Shown piece after piece: positions 20,501-30,700 of a DNA stretch of 64,000 bases. Each line of letters starts with the position of its first letter. Positions within the stretch are counted from its first letter, which is position 1. The notes beneath the pieces were generated by a model. That model worked only from the letters and a program-made list of their open reading frames with translations, made no database searches and was not told the origin of the DNA. The position numbers and the translations under genes were made by a program. The stretch is from Enterococcus mundtii (lineage in GTDB: Bacteria; Bacillota; Bacilli; Lactobacillales; Enterococcaceae). The stretch is from assembly GCF_002813755.1 (NCBI RefSeq), contig NZ_CP018061.1:1354001-1418000 (forward strand), read 5' to 3'.

Positions 20501-20818
20501 CTGATTTACTGGGGGGTGATCCAGCATAATATGATTCTCGTCAGTTTTTACTGGACCAATATCCACATAGGTGTCAGCTTCAAAGGCAGGTCTATTTGTT
20601 CGGAGGGCTCTTAGAGGGGTCCCTCTCACAGCCAGAGAATCAGTGATGACTAATAGCTGAAGAAAGAGCATTGGGGACCACCTGATCCGTTCATTTATCT
20701 TGGTATTCGCTTGGTTAGAGATAAAATTCGCGGCTTCTTGTCTATCTTTTGGATTCGATCCTTTGTTCAGCTTATTATAATGCATTCCGACAGGTTTACG
20801 ATATTCTTCGATTGGCAT
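11543..20818 (-). CDS. Giant modular metalloprotease-like protein A (putative toxin)
   Basis: A single intact frame of 3091 residues, unrecognised as a whole. Layout: a hydrophobic stretch at 48-61 after a basic N-terminus (possible atypical signal); an N-terminal region to ~430 with a Glu-rich stretch at 384-388; about eight diverged repeats from ~435 to 1700, the earlier ones ~170 residues and the last two shorter, each with a FWF-like motif, an RRxxIAxxIL helix and a FLQWxxNN helix; a middle domain to ~2100; a hydrophobic pair of helices at ~2157-2215; a Ser-rich linker at ~2560-2590; a C-terminal domain with HEITH at 2842-2846 followed by GTEDW, like aspzincin proteases; REKR-G at 3009-3013 and a basic tail. 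Conserved Cys pairs (184/213, 509/516, 685/691) hint at disulfides and export. AAGGAG precedes the ATG. It is a paralogue of the gene at 21738-30959. The toxin role is inference. Confidence 0.8.
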   Translation of the reverse strand: MPIEEYRKPVGMHYNKLNKGSNPKDRQEAANFISNQANTKINERIRWSPMLFLQLLVITDSLAVRGTPLRALRTNRPAFEADTYVDIGPVKTDENHIMLDHPPVNQTATNQTKTYQPTIHSLSFRSSVNPALVEPAQPIHATEYFSNSIKNATLQEPISLAEFTHHWTLQIHKTIHNLEKIDQCNTTVTTQSVLEGGMWEKENHTLYHFNTICQEAVSKSLKLRQEPKDDVQEIHHFSFKNKEAKNRVALGEIQKKAKNIARLVIDSYYKNLAGSPSNHSENNQTHSTLPTSFWDNLTDTFTAFFYEYQNSSHTASSNDVPTESILSKFFTVLARTFSAEHLATEQISKEERKIREVPYLPQTSKSNQIQTPKSSQATETPILEEEEEYLAAPLIDLAKKFNERIDQFFEKSNFQIFPGAEALPTPQNNLNVPILPYASSMSVSMNYLEDEPSLEIQKTVSKVLKSYVNIEPSPSVTTKTLTPFWFHLVLFQKRHKVGMAMETIRKSLCDLSDDVCFSNSVSTKELFQGLYNWGTSKNPSDQELVLERRRQIAQVILEAYGVKDEPITDVQAIKIFLQARNNHAFMNYKFQLPDTLEQVTQRIDTPSASADVPPYDASKIPLNSVKEITQTTRSFINQRVDMYTKGQPLPIPKTESIDAFWLDLDVFQQRMKSEVATNRIKERVCEYLGFCLIDDLSTKDFFLALLKWVDKDISSVAILEKRRQVAKVILQCYDINDDTISDERAIAIFFQWIYNDVFSDIQFNELSLTDIQHLKSSSPTQKKLLPYDISSQVSLNSSKDLSQEEHAVVNKIVMAYLKNQTLPEESGVTLPPIWFDRELFDRRAETAKVNDQIIEELVDQYEELKGSSRLASNDFSLVLQNFANNGGSNAAIIDRRLQIAKTILKEHGLPAHNLSEERSIAIFLQWRYNNAFSGYAFKKEPDHLIQKRSGEHIPGTDLYESDKSLQAPLLSYEELNMDVEHELKLRLISYLDIKHLYTNLKMDAVLTPFWFQYEIFRDRYHTETINESVKEFLSLEENRFSKLRGSLIRYIFIELAKLESEESPTLSLIRRRKIAHVILHTLSRPVTRLSDAEVNAIFLQWRANNVYQDAKFQDIKTIPFFESPEYTETATTNQTEKVIPSDQENDLIKIKKVVQEVINNKQPLEAEIHDLPNFYFVGSIYRNRNRTANVNQKVRNYLIQQRIVEKLDTPEILIEQVEKWIGKNWQTENSVDSEKMHFFAYMILKEYDVPLIRLGERLSTRKLQAIYMQWKLNTLVEGATYRTINEKTTYYKISPDESPYVLSKFQQKQESDHIFRLYSKGVTPNISNEKPLIPYVYYLNIFNKMERTFSVNRGKTLSVNEVVRKYMLTKNVTLRRVESRFLTKAVEDWILSEQRYHFMVGRVYKVANIILTAYNINEEDLTLEKAYAVILQWTNNNTQYGFTFDMKQLNFAYGNDEDSKKQEMKEKVKAFISENGINKSGRQISDVEIDKFGSSAIQAEQTLQKVADFLTGYGHPCSPDDKNNLVKVATHWTLQEGSSTEKVDMNKVRNLLVLFVGIFKVRELSDEEAHQAFLKWAMDTLETAAPPIEGIPEPPPSDPSFVISEDGRWRDKNIRNQIEIFFQQKQLLPRNPSKEELLVAFGKWFSQDSAGFVLMNDKTQPIAKIILKEMNRYGGEADEKISEKNAELTVTKWIFETILENSVEAYVTKNILDAQDPSIFTIGQLRNLFEVDELAKAGVLNLSKTDAKISEDSLSILKKIWILFVQKTLPNYFLETSEISDDLLISDFGSVIQLIGSKLLENVGYRTKFDQTEIRKLGALFCETISTQGITTIDELNHLLIPALITTAQLDPEGLRKAGKEGSYKEYALQTFIGYWNKRDKIRLDIQKEIEKRFIPYQQATIHWRRKQAITNDVVQECERLGATFSIGMSEIYLGGGNPCPHLFTPVNIEVAYKSLTRAISDSYFDLDQKIIELSLYSLNTEDQHFIFSPNTTVFLASAKLYNKVHYYAPSAPGSMPMIFFKHDPWLDTILELEQTDLFVANNGKEERIYALKKLADEGGYIIHRVDRDPLLFLEYGLFNNKHLLKQGYTKEGDRIKIGKKLFTFTIDIKKDKKLCQGYDTKPFIDQLARQHSDFLYNIMYEFGNDKTVTEKVWNIVKHFIPFYDCVVSIIDQDVNEAVTSCTIDAVMMIPIFGQVTALNWKFALGASRALAKGGIKLVIKNTTYFLPSISDIKALMKSVARSVDPGFELLVGGGHLIIKRLISFKYSSLVTTEMKILLSKLERFDSASKAKFIEEEILLAKLAKDGPHIFVKRTKGNLFLQVTDIETGDVFGQYYTLHGDQLKRFEGPISFTSEQKELIKHLTSTVAVYKSFSEEKNLNPRGYGDGPILAIKKTDLPTEYYIKLNGHIVPVRATIIEGQGIRYDVCNGDKIFPVKYNGIEWGFEPLTSPMVTKEVIETITKQLGQTETIKDPSTLSPPDENGLMWNAQGKSYLKINDQYVTTVLLNPEINRYGLLKKNGSDLLRILRFDLENNYFRLETSEEKRLFELEKTIRRSGAKDIPSQELPSSSQAGTSAGASSSQTTGTNKEPDYSVFPKNPGREKEWNMIRDAIPYINIDALRFVDHSVKLPPLEGFIPLPRNRVRIDAEKNLLSDLAEVIQLYLPKTPELPYKVFSGLEQSKLPPSLRPFAKKFIEEVQETASIFENYIKLADFWLSHDKIETTDAAKLFIPLFELQNVENKEEVMRAAVKRLLYIAKKGLQFVEQSAAFEFENIWIVSTDLVFQKSTNSYFSQYTTRPLADAFVLSNDPNCRILIFADTFHMDSKIDLNRQVRPGIKETFIHEITHTMAGTEDWICYTLPPRGVFMNSLEEIRDSFNKNQNKLLLSPSFQEFVKQAAMCFGLPELSPESVLVSIGTDPFLSANIKLTDAETVMNLIISLVKGLPFARAKVQKRETKSMDLGNGYLMMAIALSKIWDYKANEIEIPLDNVHTLLNNKTVTATPERDTGHREKRGIETIINEGKENSEIVNVFGLTGNTENKRNVLDPFGLIRKQKMKKKQRTVRKQSPFNLFGQGGNNDKKMKRSDLNVSQR

Positions 20819-20878
20819 GTTTCCACTCCTTTTTAATTCTATTTATCATTGATATTGGTATACCTTCTATTTAAATTA

Positions 20879-20906
20879 ATCATATATAGAAAATAACTCG
20901 TACCAA
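20879..20906 (-). promoter_or_regulatory. Promoter of giant gene A
   Basis: On the minus strand, TTGGTA, 16 bases and TATGAT, about 60 bases before the ATG. It lies within a block (AAAAAATAGnACTT, 7 bases, AGTTATTTT) that is also found before the paralogue at the same distance to the start codon. The conservation supports a shared promoter and possibly a shared regulator site. Confidence 0.6.
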
Positions 20907-21059
20907 GTCCTATTTTTTATATAAGAATAAATAATGTTGAATGAACATCTTATTCAACGATCATTTTATATCCGATCCATTAGAAGCACATCATTTAGTC
21001 ATACAGTTTTTCGTTTTTTTTTACTTGAAAAGTATAGTGGTACAGAACCCATCCTGTGT

Positions 21060-21395
21060 ATCGGCTACCTGTTCCAAATGACGGGATTTCCGATACTAAC
21101 AAATTATTCTATCCAACATAAAAAGGCGGACTTGGAGACTCCTTTTTTCTCTCTTCTCACGATGAACAAATCTCCCCCAACACGATTCGCCAGATTCTTG
21201 AGTGAATCACGTATACAACAATATTTCACCGAAATTGCATCGGACAACCTTCCACTACTAAACTAAATTATACTTAGGAGATAAAGATGCAGTGAATTAT
21301 CTCTGCAGCAATCGTTACATTCATTCCCACTCATTCCCACTCATTTGCTGCTGTCGGTGCAAAGAAGTGTGATTTCTCCGACACTGAAATAAACA
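21060..21395 (+). pseudogene. Decayed 3' remnant of the tyrosine recombinase gene
   Basis: This stretch aligns by eye with the recombinase gene at about 10968-11280. Shared stretches include TTCCAAATGA, CCAACATAAAAA, a run of CACGATGAACAAATCTC, ACACGATTCGCCA, AAATTATACTTAGG, and AAAGATGCAGTGAATTATCTCTG. Stops and frameshifts break the frame, and CATTCCCACT is duplicated near its end. Weaker similarity may extend upstream to ~21000. It lies in the same relation to the second giant gene (convergent, just past its 3' end) as the intact recombinase does to the first. Confidence 0.8.
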
Positions 21396-21412
21396 AATAA
21401 TCAAATTAATCG

Positions 21413-21456
21413 CCTAGCAAGTTGCTTGTGTTATCTGGTTCTATCAACTTGCTAGG
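21413..21456 (+). terminator. Hairpin after the recombinase remnant
   Basis: A perfect 12-bp inverted repeat (CCTAGCAAGTTG and its complement) followed by TTGATTTTTTA. It keeps the position, but not the sequence, of the hairpin behind the intact recombinase. Confidence 0.7.
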
Positions 21457-21476
21457 TTGATTTTTTATCGACATAA

Positions 21477-21695
21477 ATGGATCTTAGGTCTTCTTTCTTA
21501 TTATTTTCAGCCTGTGAGGTAGGTACGTTAGCGACATGGGGGGTGTCCCAGATTCTTGCCTACTTACTACTCGGAGCTGTGTTTTTCCGTTATAACCTAT
21601 TTAAAATGGCATTTTTTGGTTTAGACAATCAAGAAGATCTACCTGTTCTTGCTTCCATCATTCTTTTACAACTAGGGTTACTGACCATCTTCTGA
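21477..21695 (+). other. Short hydrophobic open frame, possible gene remnant
   Basis: A 72-codon frame that encodes a strongly hydrophobic peptide with two possible membrane segments (around ILAYLLLGAVFF and VLASIILLQLGLL). No ribosome binding site precedes the ATG, and it lies between the recombinase remnant and the end of the second giant gene. It has no counterpart next to the first copy. It may be debris of a membrane protein gene or chance; no family was recognised. Confidence 0.25.
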
Positions 21696-21737
21696 GAAAA
21701 TCATGGTTATTGCCGGATTAACACATTTATTGGAACT

Positions 21738-24700
21738 TCATCGTTGAGATAGATTCAAATCGCTGCGCTTCATTGATTTATTCTTGCCAGACTTGGACGG
21801 ATCATAAGGATATTGTTCCTTTTGATTCTTTTTGTACAATCTGAATGGGTTGTAGAAATTTTTTTCCATTTTTTGTTTTGTGATCGCTCCCTGTGTATTG
21901 GTAATAGTGCTAGCTGTTTTCCCATAAGTGATTATGGTGTTGATCCCTCTTTTTTCTCTAGGATGTTCTTCACTCACTGGAGCAGAAGTTGTAGTCTTAT
22001 TATTTTCAATCGTTTGGGTTTGTTCCAGCTGGATTTCTTTCTTATGTGCGGTATAATTCAGGATACTTGATAAGGCAATAGCAAGCATAAGATAACCAGA
22101 CCCTAGTTGACTATTCGCTATGTCTCTTTTGTTTAGTTTTGCTTTTTCGAACGGTAATCCCTCAGCAAGACTTATAAGTAGGATTGTCACTGTTTCTGCA
22201 TCAGTCATTTTGATATTTGCTTGTAGAAAAGGATCTGTTTTTAGTGCCTCTCTGACGCTTTCGGGTGATAGACCTGGTAAGTTGAGCTGTTTGGAAATTT
22301 GATCAACGAAGTCGTTAAATGGCTTTGATACTATTAGATTAGCCGCATCCTCCTTATATTCATCTAATACTTGTTTGAGACTAAGCATATCCTCACCTAT
22401 GTCTGGAAAATCAAAGGCTAGCCAATCATCTGTGAGAGATACAAGGTGTGTTATTTCATGGATAAGGGTTTGCTTTACCATAGATTCTGTATCCTTGCCT
22501 TCCGCTAGAGCTGGATTTACATGAAAAGAATCTGCTAGAATAATAATTCGAGCCTCTGGATCGTAGCGCAAAACAAAGGCATTTGCTTGTGGCGGGGTGC
22601 TATACCGAGAGAGGTATTTTTTTGTTTTTTTTTGGTAAACTAAATTAGTCGATACTGTCAAAATATTATTAAAGCCAAAAGCAGACGATTGTTGAATAAA
22701 TTGGTTCCCTTTTTCACACACTGATTTGAGTCTGTTGAGCGTTGCTCTCATGATTGCTTCCCTGTTTGCAACACCCTGCAATTCAAAGAATGGAATTAAG
22801 AGTTTGGCAGCCTCTGTATCCGCGATATTATCATGACTTAACCACTCGTCCGCTTTTTCTATAAACGTTTGAAAAACTGCTGAAGATTTTTCTACTTCTT
22901 CATTAAATTTATTGATAAATGGTTGGAGAAAATTTGGAAATGTAGTTGGATCAAGCCCTGTAAATACGCGATAAAGAAGCGCAGGTTTTTTTGGTAAAAG
23001 TAAGTTGATTCCGCCAGTGAGTTCATTTACTAGGCGCTCTTCTTGGTTTGTTAAGACTCGGTTGGGTAGTTCTGGGATAAAAGCAGTCAAAGGTTCAAGT
23101 TTGATGCTAAGATCGATCGTTCTAGCGATACTGTCTGCATATGGGACAGTATCTCGTAGTGCATTCCATTCTTTTTCCATTCCAGCTTTTGGTGGAAGAG
23201 TGTTATATTCAATATACTGAGGCGTTTTTTTGGGTGGTCCTTCAGCTTGTGAACTTGAAGAAGCGTCTTTTGACGTGCTAGGAATGACTTTTTCTTCGTA
23301 TTTCTTCCTCTTTCCAGCCGTTAGTATCGCGTTTTTTAGGTCAATCATTTTTTTTTCTTCTGGTGTTTCAAAGCGAAATTGATTCATCTCAGGTTCAAAA
23401 CGTAAAACTGTCATTGGGGCATTCGCATTTTTCTTTACTATAGAATAGCGACTTTCTTCTGCATCAAGTAATTGAATTGGGACATACTGATCCTTGATCT
23501 TGATGTAGGCGTTCTTTTGAGCATTCCACATCAATCCGTTTTCATCGGGTGGTGAAAGCGTGGTTGGGTCTTTCAATGTTTCAGACTGATCCAGCTGTTT
23601 TTCCAGCGACTCGATGAGTTCTTTTGTCACCGTTTGGGATGAGGGTGGCTCAAACCCCCATTCGATCCCATTATACATTACAGGAAATACTTTATTTCCT
23701 TCACACACGTCATAGCGAGTACCTTGACCATCAATCGTCGTCACTCGGACTGGAACGGTCTGTGCATTGATCTTGATATAATACTCAATTGGTTGATCTA
23801 CTTTTGTGATCGTTAAAATGGTACCCTCACCATACCCTTTTGGATTTAAATTTTTTTCCTCTCCAAACGATTTATAAACAACTACTGAGCTTGTTAACCG
23901 TTTAACCAATTCAATTTGTTCAGGGGTTGAAGGAATAGGCCCTTCAAATACTTTCAATTGATCACCATTCAATGTATAGTAGCGACCAAAGACATCACCT
24001 GTTTCTATATTTGTTACCTGCAGATACAAGTGACCTTTTTTACGTTTAACAAAGATGTACGGACCATCTTTTGTCAATTTAGCTAAAACCATGTCTTTTT
24101 CCATTGATTTAGCCATCTTTGCCCCTTGATATTTTTCTAGTTTTTTTAGTAACAATTTCATTTCTTCTGTAATTAAATGTGTATATTGCAAATTGATCAA
24201 TCGCTTGATAGCTATTTTTCCGCCGCCCATCAATAACTCAAATCCCGGATCTACGTAACGAGCACTGCTTTTCAATAAGAACTTTACATCAGTTATGGTA
24301 GGAAGAAAATGAGGAGCATTTTTTATGACTGATTTCATACCACCCGTTGCCATTGCTTTTGCTGTCCCTAAAGCAAATTTTGAAGTCACAGAGGTCACTT
24401 GGCCAAGGAAAGGGATCAAGAAAATAGCATCAATGGCACAAGACGTGGCTGCTTCACCTACATTTTGATCAATAATGCCGACGACACAATCATAAAACGG
24501 AATAAAGTGTTTAACGATATTCCATACTTTCTCCTTGATGGTTTTATCGTTTCCAAAATCATACAAAAGCTTGTATAGTATATCTTTGTGTAGATGAGCA
24601 AAATAATCGATTAACGGTTGATTATCGATTCCTTGACTGAGCTTCTTCTCTTTATTGATCTCAACAGTAAAGGTAAAAAGTTTATCTCCAATGCGAATCT

Positions 24701-27700
24701 TATCCCCTTCTGCTTGATAACCCTGGCCCCAAACTTTTTTGTTGTTGAATAAACCAAAGTTAAGGTAGAGTAATGGTTTTTTATCCACACGATAGATAAT
24801 GTAGCCACCTTCATCTGGTAGCTTTTTCAACGCATATAATCGTTCTTCTGTCCCATTTATCGCCACAAATAAATCGGTTTGATCGAGAGAAAGAGTGGTG
24901 TCTAACCATGTTTCACGTCGAGCAAAAAAGACGGGAGGCATCACTCCAGGACCAGAGGGAGCGTAATAGTGCACTTTATTTTTTAATTGAGCAGTTGCGC
25001 CGTAAATTTGAGTAGTAGGAGAAAATATAAAATCGTATTCTACTAGATTCATCGTATTAAATGAAAATTCAATGATCTTTTGATCAAAGCTGAAATAAGT
25101 TTCTGACACCTGTTTTGTCAAGCTTGTATAAGCAACTTCAATATTTACAGGAGTGTATAGACTTGGGCATGGGCTACCTCCGCCTAGGTAGGTTTCCCCT
25201 ATGCCAAAGGTTGACTGTGCACCAAGCCGTACGCATTCCTGGACGACCTCTTCTGTGATCACTTGTTTTCGTCGCCAGTTGATCATCGCTGCTTGAAAAG
25301 TCAAAAATCGCTTTTGGACTTCTTCTTGAAGTTGTAAACTCAGTTCATGCCGCTTTTGCCAATACCCTAGAAAGACTTTTAACGCATAGCCTTTATAATC
25401 TCCGGTCTTACCTGCTTCTCGTAATCCTTCTGGATCGAATTGCGCTGTAGCAATCAACGCTGCTATTAAGACATGATTCAATTCGTCCAGAGTTGAAATG
25501 CCTTGTACACTAATCGTCTCGCAGAACGCGGCACCTAATTTACGAATCTCAGTTTGATTGAACTGGCTGATGTAGCCTTCATTATCAAGTAATTTCGATC
25601 CGACCAGCTGAACCAATGAGCCAAATTCAGAAATCAGTAACTCGTCTGCTAACTGACTCGTCTCAAGAAAATAATTCGGTAATGTTTTTTGAACCAAAAG
25701 AATCCACATTTTTTTTAAAAGTATCAAAGATTCTTCTGTTGCATTAGCCGTGCGTAGTTGACCAAATGAGATAGTGCCTGTTTTAAGCATCTCGTCGATC
25801 TCAAACAATTTCCTTAGCTGACCGATGGTAAAGACGGATGGATTTGACGAAGCAAGGATATTCTTAGCGACATAGGCTTCGATTGAACAGCCTAATATAT
25901 TTTCAAAAATCCATTTTGTTACCGTTAATTCTGCATTTTTGTGACTGATTACTTCGCTTGTTTCACCACCATATCGGTTCATGGCTCTTAGAATGACTTT
26001 TGCAATCTCTTGGGTTTTGTCAGGCATTAGTGTGATTCCCGCCCCATCTTGTGAAAACCATTTGGCAAAAGCAATCAATATATCCTCTTTTGCTGCTTTA
26101 TCAGGAAGTAACTTTTTGTCTTGAAAGAAACTTTCGATTTGCTTTCTGATGCTTAGATCACGCCATTCACGGTCTTCTCTAGTACCAAAGGATTGATCGA
26201 TAGGAGCAGGCGCGGGAGTGATTACTGGTGCAGAAGTTATTGTTGGTGGAGCAGCCATTTCTAAGGTTTCCACGGCCCATTTGACGAATGCTTGTTGCAG
26301 CTCATTGTTTGAAAGTCTTTGTGCTTGTCTTGCGCCTAGAATCATTACGACTAATTTTTTGATTTTACCGAAATCAAGTATTTCTTCTGCCGTTCCCTCT
26401 TTAAGTGTCCAATAAGATGCCACTCTTACTAAGTTATCTGTATCGTCAGTATCACAAGGATATCCCTCAGAAGTTAAAAAATCAGCTATTTTTTTAAATG
26501 TTGCTTCCACTTGTATCGCAGATCTTCCGAATGTATCAATTTCTGCTTGCCCGATTGTTTCCGTACTTTGTTCGATGTTGTTTTCAGAAATAAATGCTTT
26601 CGCTTTTTCAAGTATTTCTTGATTTTTGCTAGCTTCTTCTGTTCCATAGGCAAAACATATTTTCTGCATATCAAAAGTGAAATCAAACTGCGCATTATTG
26701 TTAACCCACTGAAGGATTACCGCATACGCCTTGTTAAGGGTTAAATCCTCTTCATTAACGTTGTATTCTTGCAGAATGATTTTTGCCGCTTTTTTTACAC
26801 GTTCAACCATGTGATAATAGTTTGGTTCGGAAAGTATCCAGTCTTCCAATGCTTTTGTCAAACCTTCGGTTTCTTGAGGTATGGTCGGGACTTTTTGTGT
26901 AAGAAGATAGTTTCTAACCCCTGGATTGACGGAATACGTTTCTTCCTGTTTATCGAAAATATTTTTATAATAGACATATGGAATGATTGGTTTTTCAGTA
27001 GAAAGTTCGGAATTATACCCCCTACTAAAGGCTCTATAGATTTGATCACTGTCCTGTTTATGTTGAAAGTTACTGATAACATATGGAGATTCTGGAGGAG
27101 ATAATTTGTAATAAATCGTTTGTTCATCCGTGTCTTTATATGTGCCACCTTCAAGTAATGTATTCATTTTCCATTGCATATAAATTGCCTGCATTTTTCT
27201 TGTTGAAAGGACCTCTCCAAATCTCATAAACTCCACACGATATTCTTCCAAGATCATGTACGTGAGAAATTGCATCTTTCCCGCATCGACACTATTTTCA
27301 ACTTCCCATTCTTCCCCTACCCATTTGTCCACTTCGTTAATCAATTTCTCAGACGTATCGAGTTCGCCAACAATATTTTGCTGGCGTAGGTATTTCCTAA
27401 TTTTTTCTTTGACTACATGCGTTCTATAGATATTTTGATAAATTGAAAAAACAAAATAGCAATTCGGGATATTCTGTCTATCTGCCTCCGAGGGTTGCCT
27501 ATTATTGCTAATTTCTTGCACGATTCTCTTGATTTGTATCAAATCCTTCTCTTGAGATGAAAGAGAAGGATTCACCGTTTGATCCGTAGTTGCTATCTCA
27601 TCAACTTGTGGGGATTCAAGTAAAGGAATCGTTTTTATATTTTTAAAGTTGGCAGCAATAAACACGTTGTTCGTTCGCCATTGTAAGAAAATCGCATTTA

Positions 27701-30700
27701 CTTCTGCATCCGTCAATTTTGTCGCTGGACGTCTGAGTGTATCAAGTATGACATGTGCGATTTTTCTCCTTCGAATCAATGACTGATCAGGACTTTCTTC
27801 ACTTTCCAGTGAGGCTAGCTCAATGAAGGTATAGCGTATGACTGAGTCGTTTAATTGACGGAAATCCCCCTCTTCATGAGCCAGATAATCTTTCACAGCC
27901 CCATTGATTGTTTCAGTTTGGCTTCGCTCTTCAAAAATGATCGAATGATACCAGAATGGCATTAGTATGACATGTGGTATCAATGTATTGTACAAGTATC
28001 TCGTGTCAAGATAGGAGATAGTCCATAATTTTAATTTGTGTTCTACATCTATGTGCAGTTCCTCATATGAAAATAATGGCGCTTGTAAACTTTGAGCAGT
28101 TTCATACAATGAAGTTCCTGGGTAAGGATTATCTGATCTTCCCCCTGTACGTTTTTGGATGAAGTGTTTCTCGCGTTCTTCTTTGAAATTGTAGCCCCTA
28201 AAAGCATTGTTATAGCGCCATTGCATAAAAATAGCGATTGCGCGTTTTTCCGATAAGTTATGGGCAGGTAACCCATGCTTATCAAGAATCGTTTTGGCAA
28301 TTTGAAGTCTCCGCGCAATGATCACCGCATCTGATCGTCCTCTACTAGCAAAATTCTGCAAAACTAGCGAAAAATCATTTGGTGCTAGTTCCGATAATTG
28401 GTTTAATTCAACATACTGGCTACTAAGTTCTCTAATAATGAGGCCGTTGACTTTTTCAGTTTCTTCCCTTTTATCAAATAACTCTGAATCAAACCATATC
28501 GGAGGTAAAGGCACAGAGGAATTGTCTGGTAAAGGCTGATTCTTCAAATGAGCCATGACTATTTTATTGACGACTGATTGTTCTTCTTCTGAAAGCTCTC
28601 TCGTTGATTTTAACGATACTTGCGCGCTGATGTCATAAGGTAAAAGTTTCTTATGCTCTAAATGAACTGATTGGATAGGATGTAGGTCTATTAGATGCTG
28701 TTCGGTAAATGGAACATGTTTTAGGGCGTCGTTATGAAGCCATTGGATGAAAATCGCAATCGCACGTTCGTCGGAAATCACCTCGTCCTTCAAACCGTAA
28801 CTTTGAAGGATGAGGTGAGCGATTTGAAGTCTCTTCTCCAGTATGCTAGTACTTGACATCCCTTTACTTCCCCATTTTTGTAAGGTAAGGAAAAAATCTT
28901 TGGTCGACAGATCATCAATCAAACATAATCCGAGATATTCACAAACATTCTCTTTCATTTTATTTGTAGCGATTTCAGTTTTGGTACGCTGCTGATAGAC
29001 ATCTAAGTCAAACCACATGGCGTTTATTGGTTCTTTTGGTGGAATAGGTAAAGGCTGATCTTTCATATAGGCATCCATTGTTTGGTCAAAGAAGGCTCGA
29101 GTTAGTGCTGATATTGCTACGGCTGAGTTCAGTGGCGTTTGACTAGCATCATAAGGGCGGACATCAGGTAAGGAGGATGAACTAATTGTTTGTTGATTGG
29201 CTGTATCCAATGATTTAGGTTCATGAAATGTATAGTACTTAAAGGCATGATTATTTCGCGCTTGTAGAAAGATTTTGACTGCTTCGATATCAGTAATCCC
29301 ATCTACTTTTACGTCATAAGCTTCTAAAATGAGTTTGGCTATCTTTTGTCTTCTTTCTAGGACTTGTTCGTAATCACTTGGGTCCTTTGAAGTTCCCCAT
29401 TCCTGAAGCCCACGAAACAATTCTTTTGTGGAAATACTATTCGAGAAACAAACGGCATCGGACAACTCGCAAAGCGATTTTCTGAGGGTATTCATTACTG
29501 CATCCACTTTATATCGCTTCTGAAAGAGCACTAGATGAAACCAAAAGGGTGTCAATTGTTTAACAGTTATTGAAAGTGAAGGTTCAATATTCACGTAACG
29601 CTTTAGTACCTCATTGACTGTTGCTTTTAGTTCCACAGAAGGTTCTTCTTCCATATAATTCATTAAAACACTCGTACTAGAGGCATAAGGTAAAAAGTGA
29701 TCAGTCGGATTTTTTTTAGGTATTGGTAACGCTTCTGCTCCAGGAAATATCTGAAAGTTGCTCTTTTCAAAGAATTGATCGATTCGTTCGTTGAATTTTT
29801 TTGCTAATTCTAATAATGGCGCTGCGAGATATTCTTCTTCTTCTTCCAAAATCGGTGCCTCAGTTGCTTGGTCGTTCTTGGGTGCCTGATCTTGGTGGCG
29901 CATAGATGACTGAGGTTGTTCACTCATGAGTACTTGAGGAAAATACGCTGCCCCAGCGCCCCTTCTACTTTCTTTTTGAGCATGTTCAGTTGCAAGATGT
30001 TCCGCTGAGAATGTCCGTGCTAATACTGTAAAAAACGTTGATAATACGCTCTCCACTGGTGGTTCACCTGAACCAGTCGTGTGACTACTATTCTGGTATT
30101 CGTGAAAAAAAGAAGTGAAAGTATCTGTTAAGTTGTCCCAAAAAGAGGTTGGCAGGAACGGCCGAGTATGATTGTTTTCGCTGTGACTACTTGAAGGTTC
30201 CGCTTCATGATCATAGTAAGATGATAGAACCATACGAGCAATATTTTTTGACTCACGTTGGATCTTACCCAAGTCTACTTTATTCCTTGAATCTTTATTT
30301 TTAAAAGAAAAATGCTGGATTTCTTGCTGATCGTCTTTTGCTTGTTCTCTTAATTGAAGTGATTTTGATTTCGCTTCTTCACAGATCGTATTAAAATGAT
30401 AGAGTGTATGATTTTTCTTCTCCCACAACCCATACTCAAGTACGGACATGGGCGTGACGGTGGTATTACACTTATCGATCTTTTCCAGATTATGAATGGT
30501 TTTATGGACCTGCAGTGTCCAATGGTGTGTAAATTCAGCTAAAGAAATAGGTTCTTGTAAGGTTGCATTTTTTACAGGATCAGAAAGGTATTCAGAAGCA
30601 TTGATCGGTTGAGCTGGTTGAACGAGGGTCGTATTCACACTCGAACGAAAAAAGAGTGAATGGATCGTGGTTTTGTTCGCATTTGTTTCTAATGGTCCGA

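Noticed and set aside
20934..21266. 110-codon open frame on the plus strand between the giant genes
   Set aside because: It has no ribosome binding site, and most of it is the decayed recombinase remnant read in a different frame.
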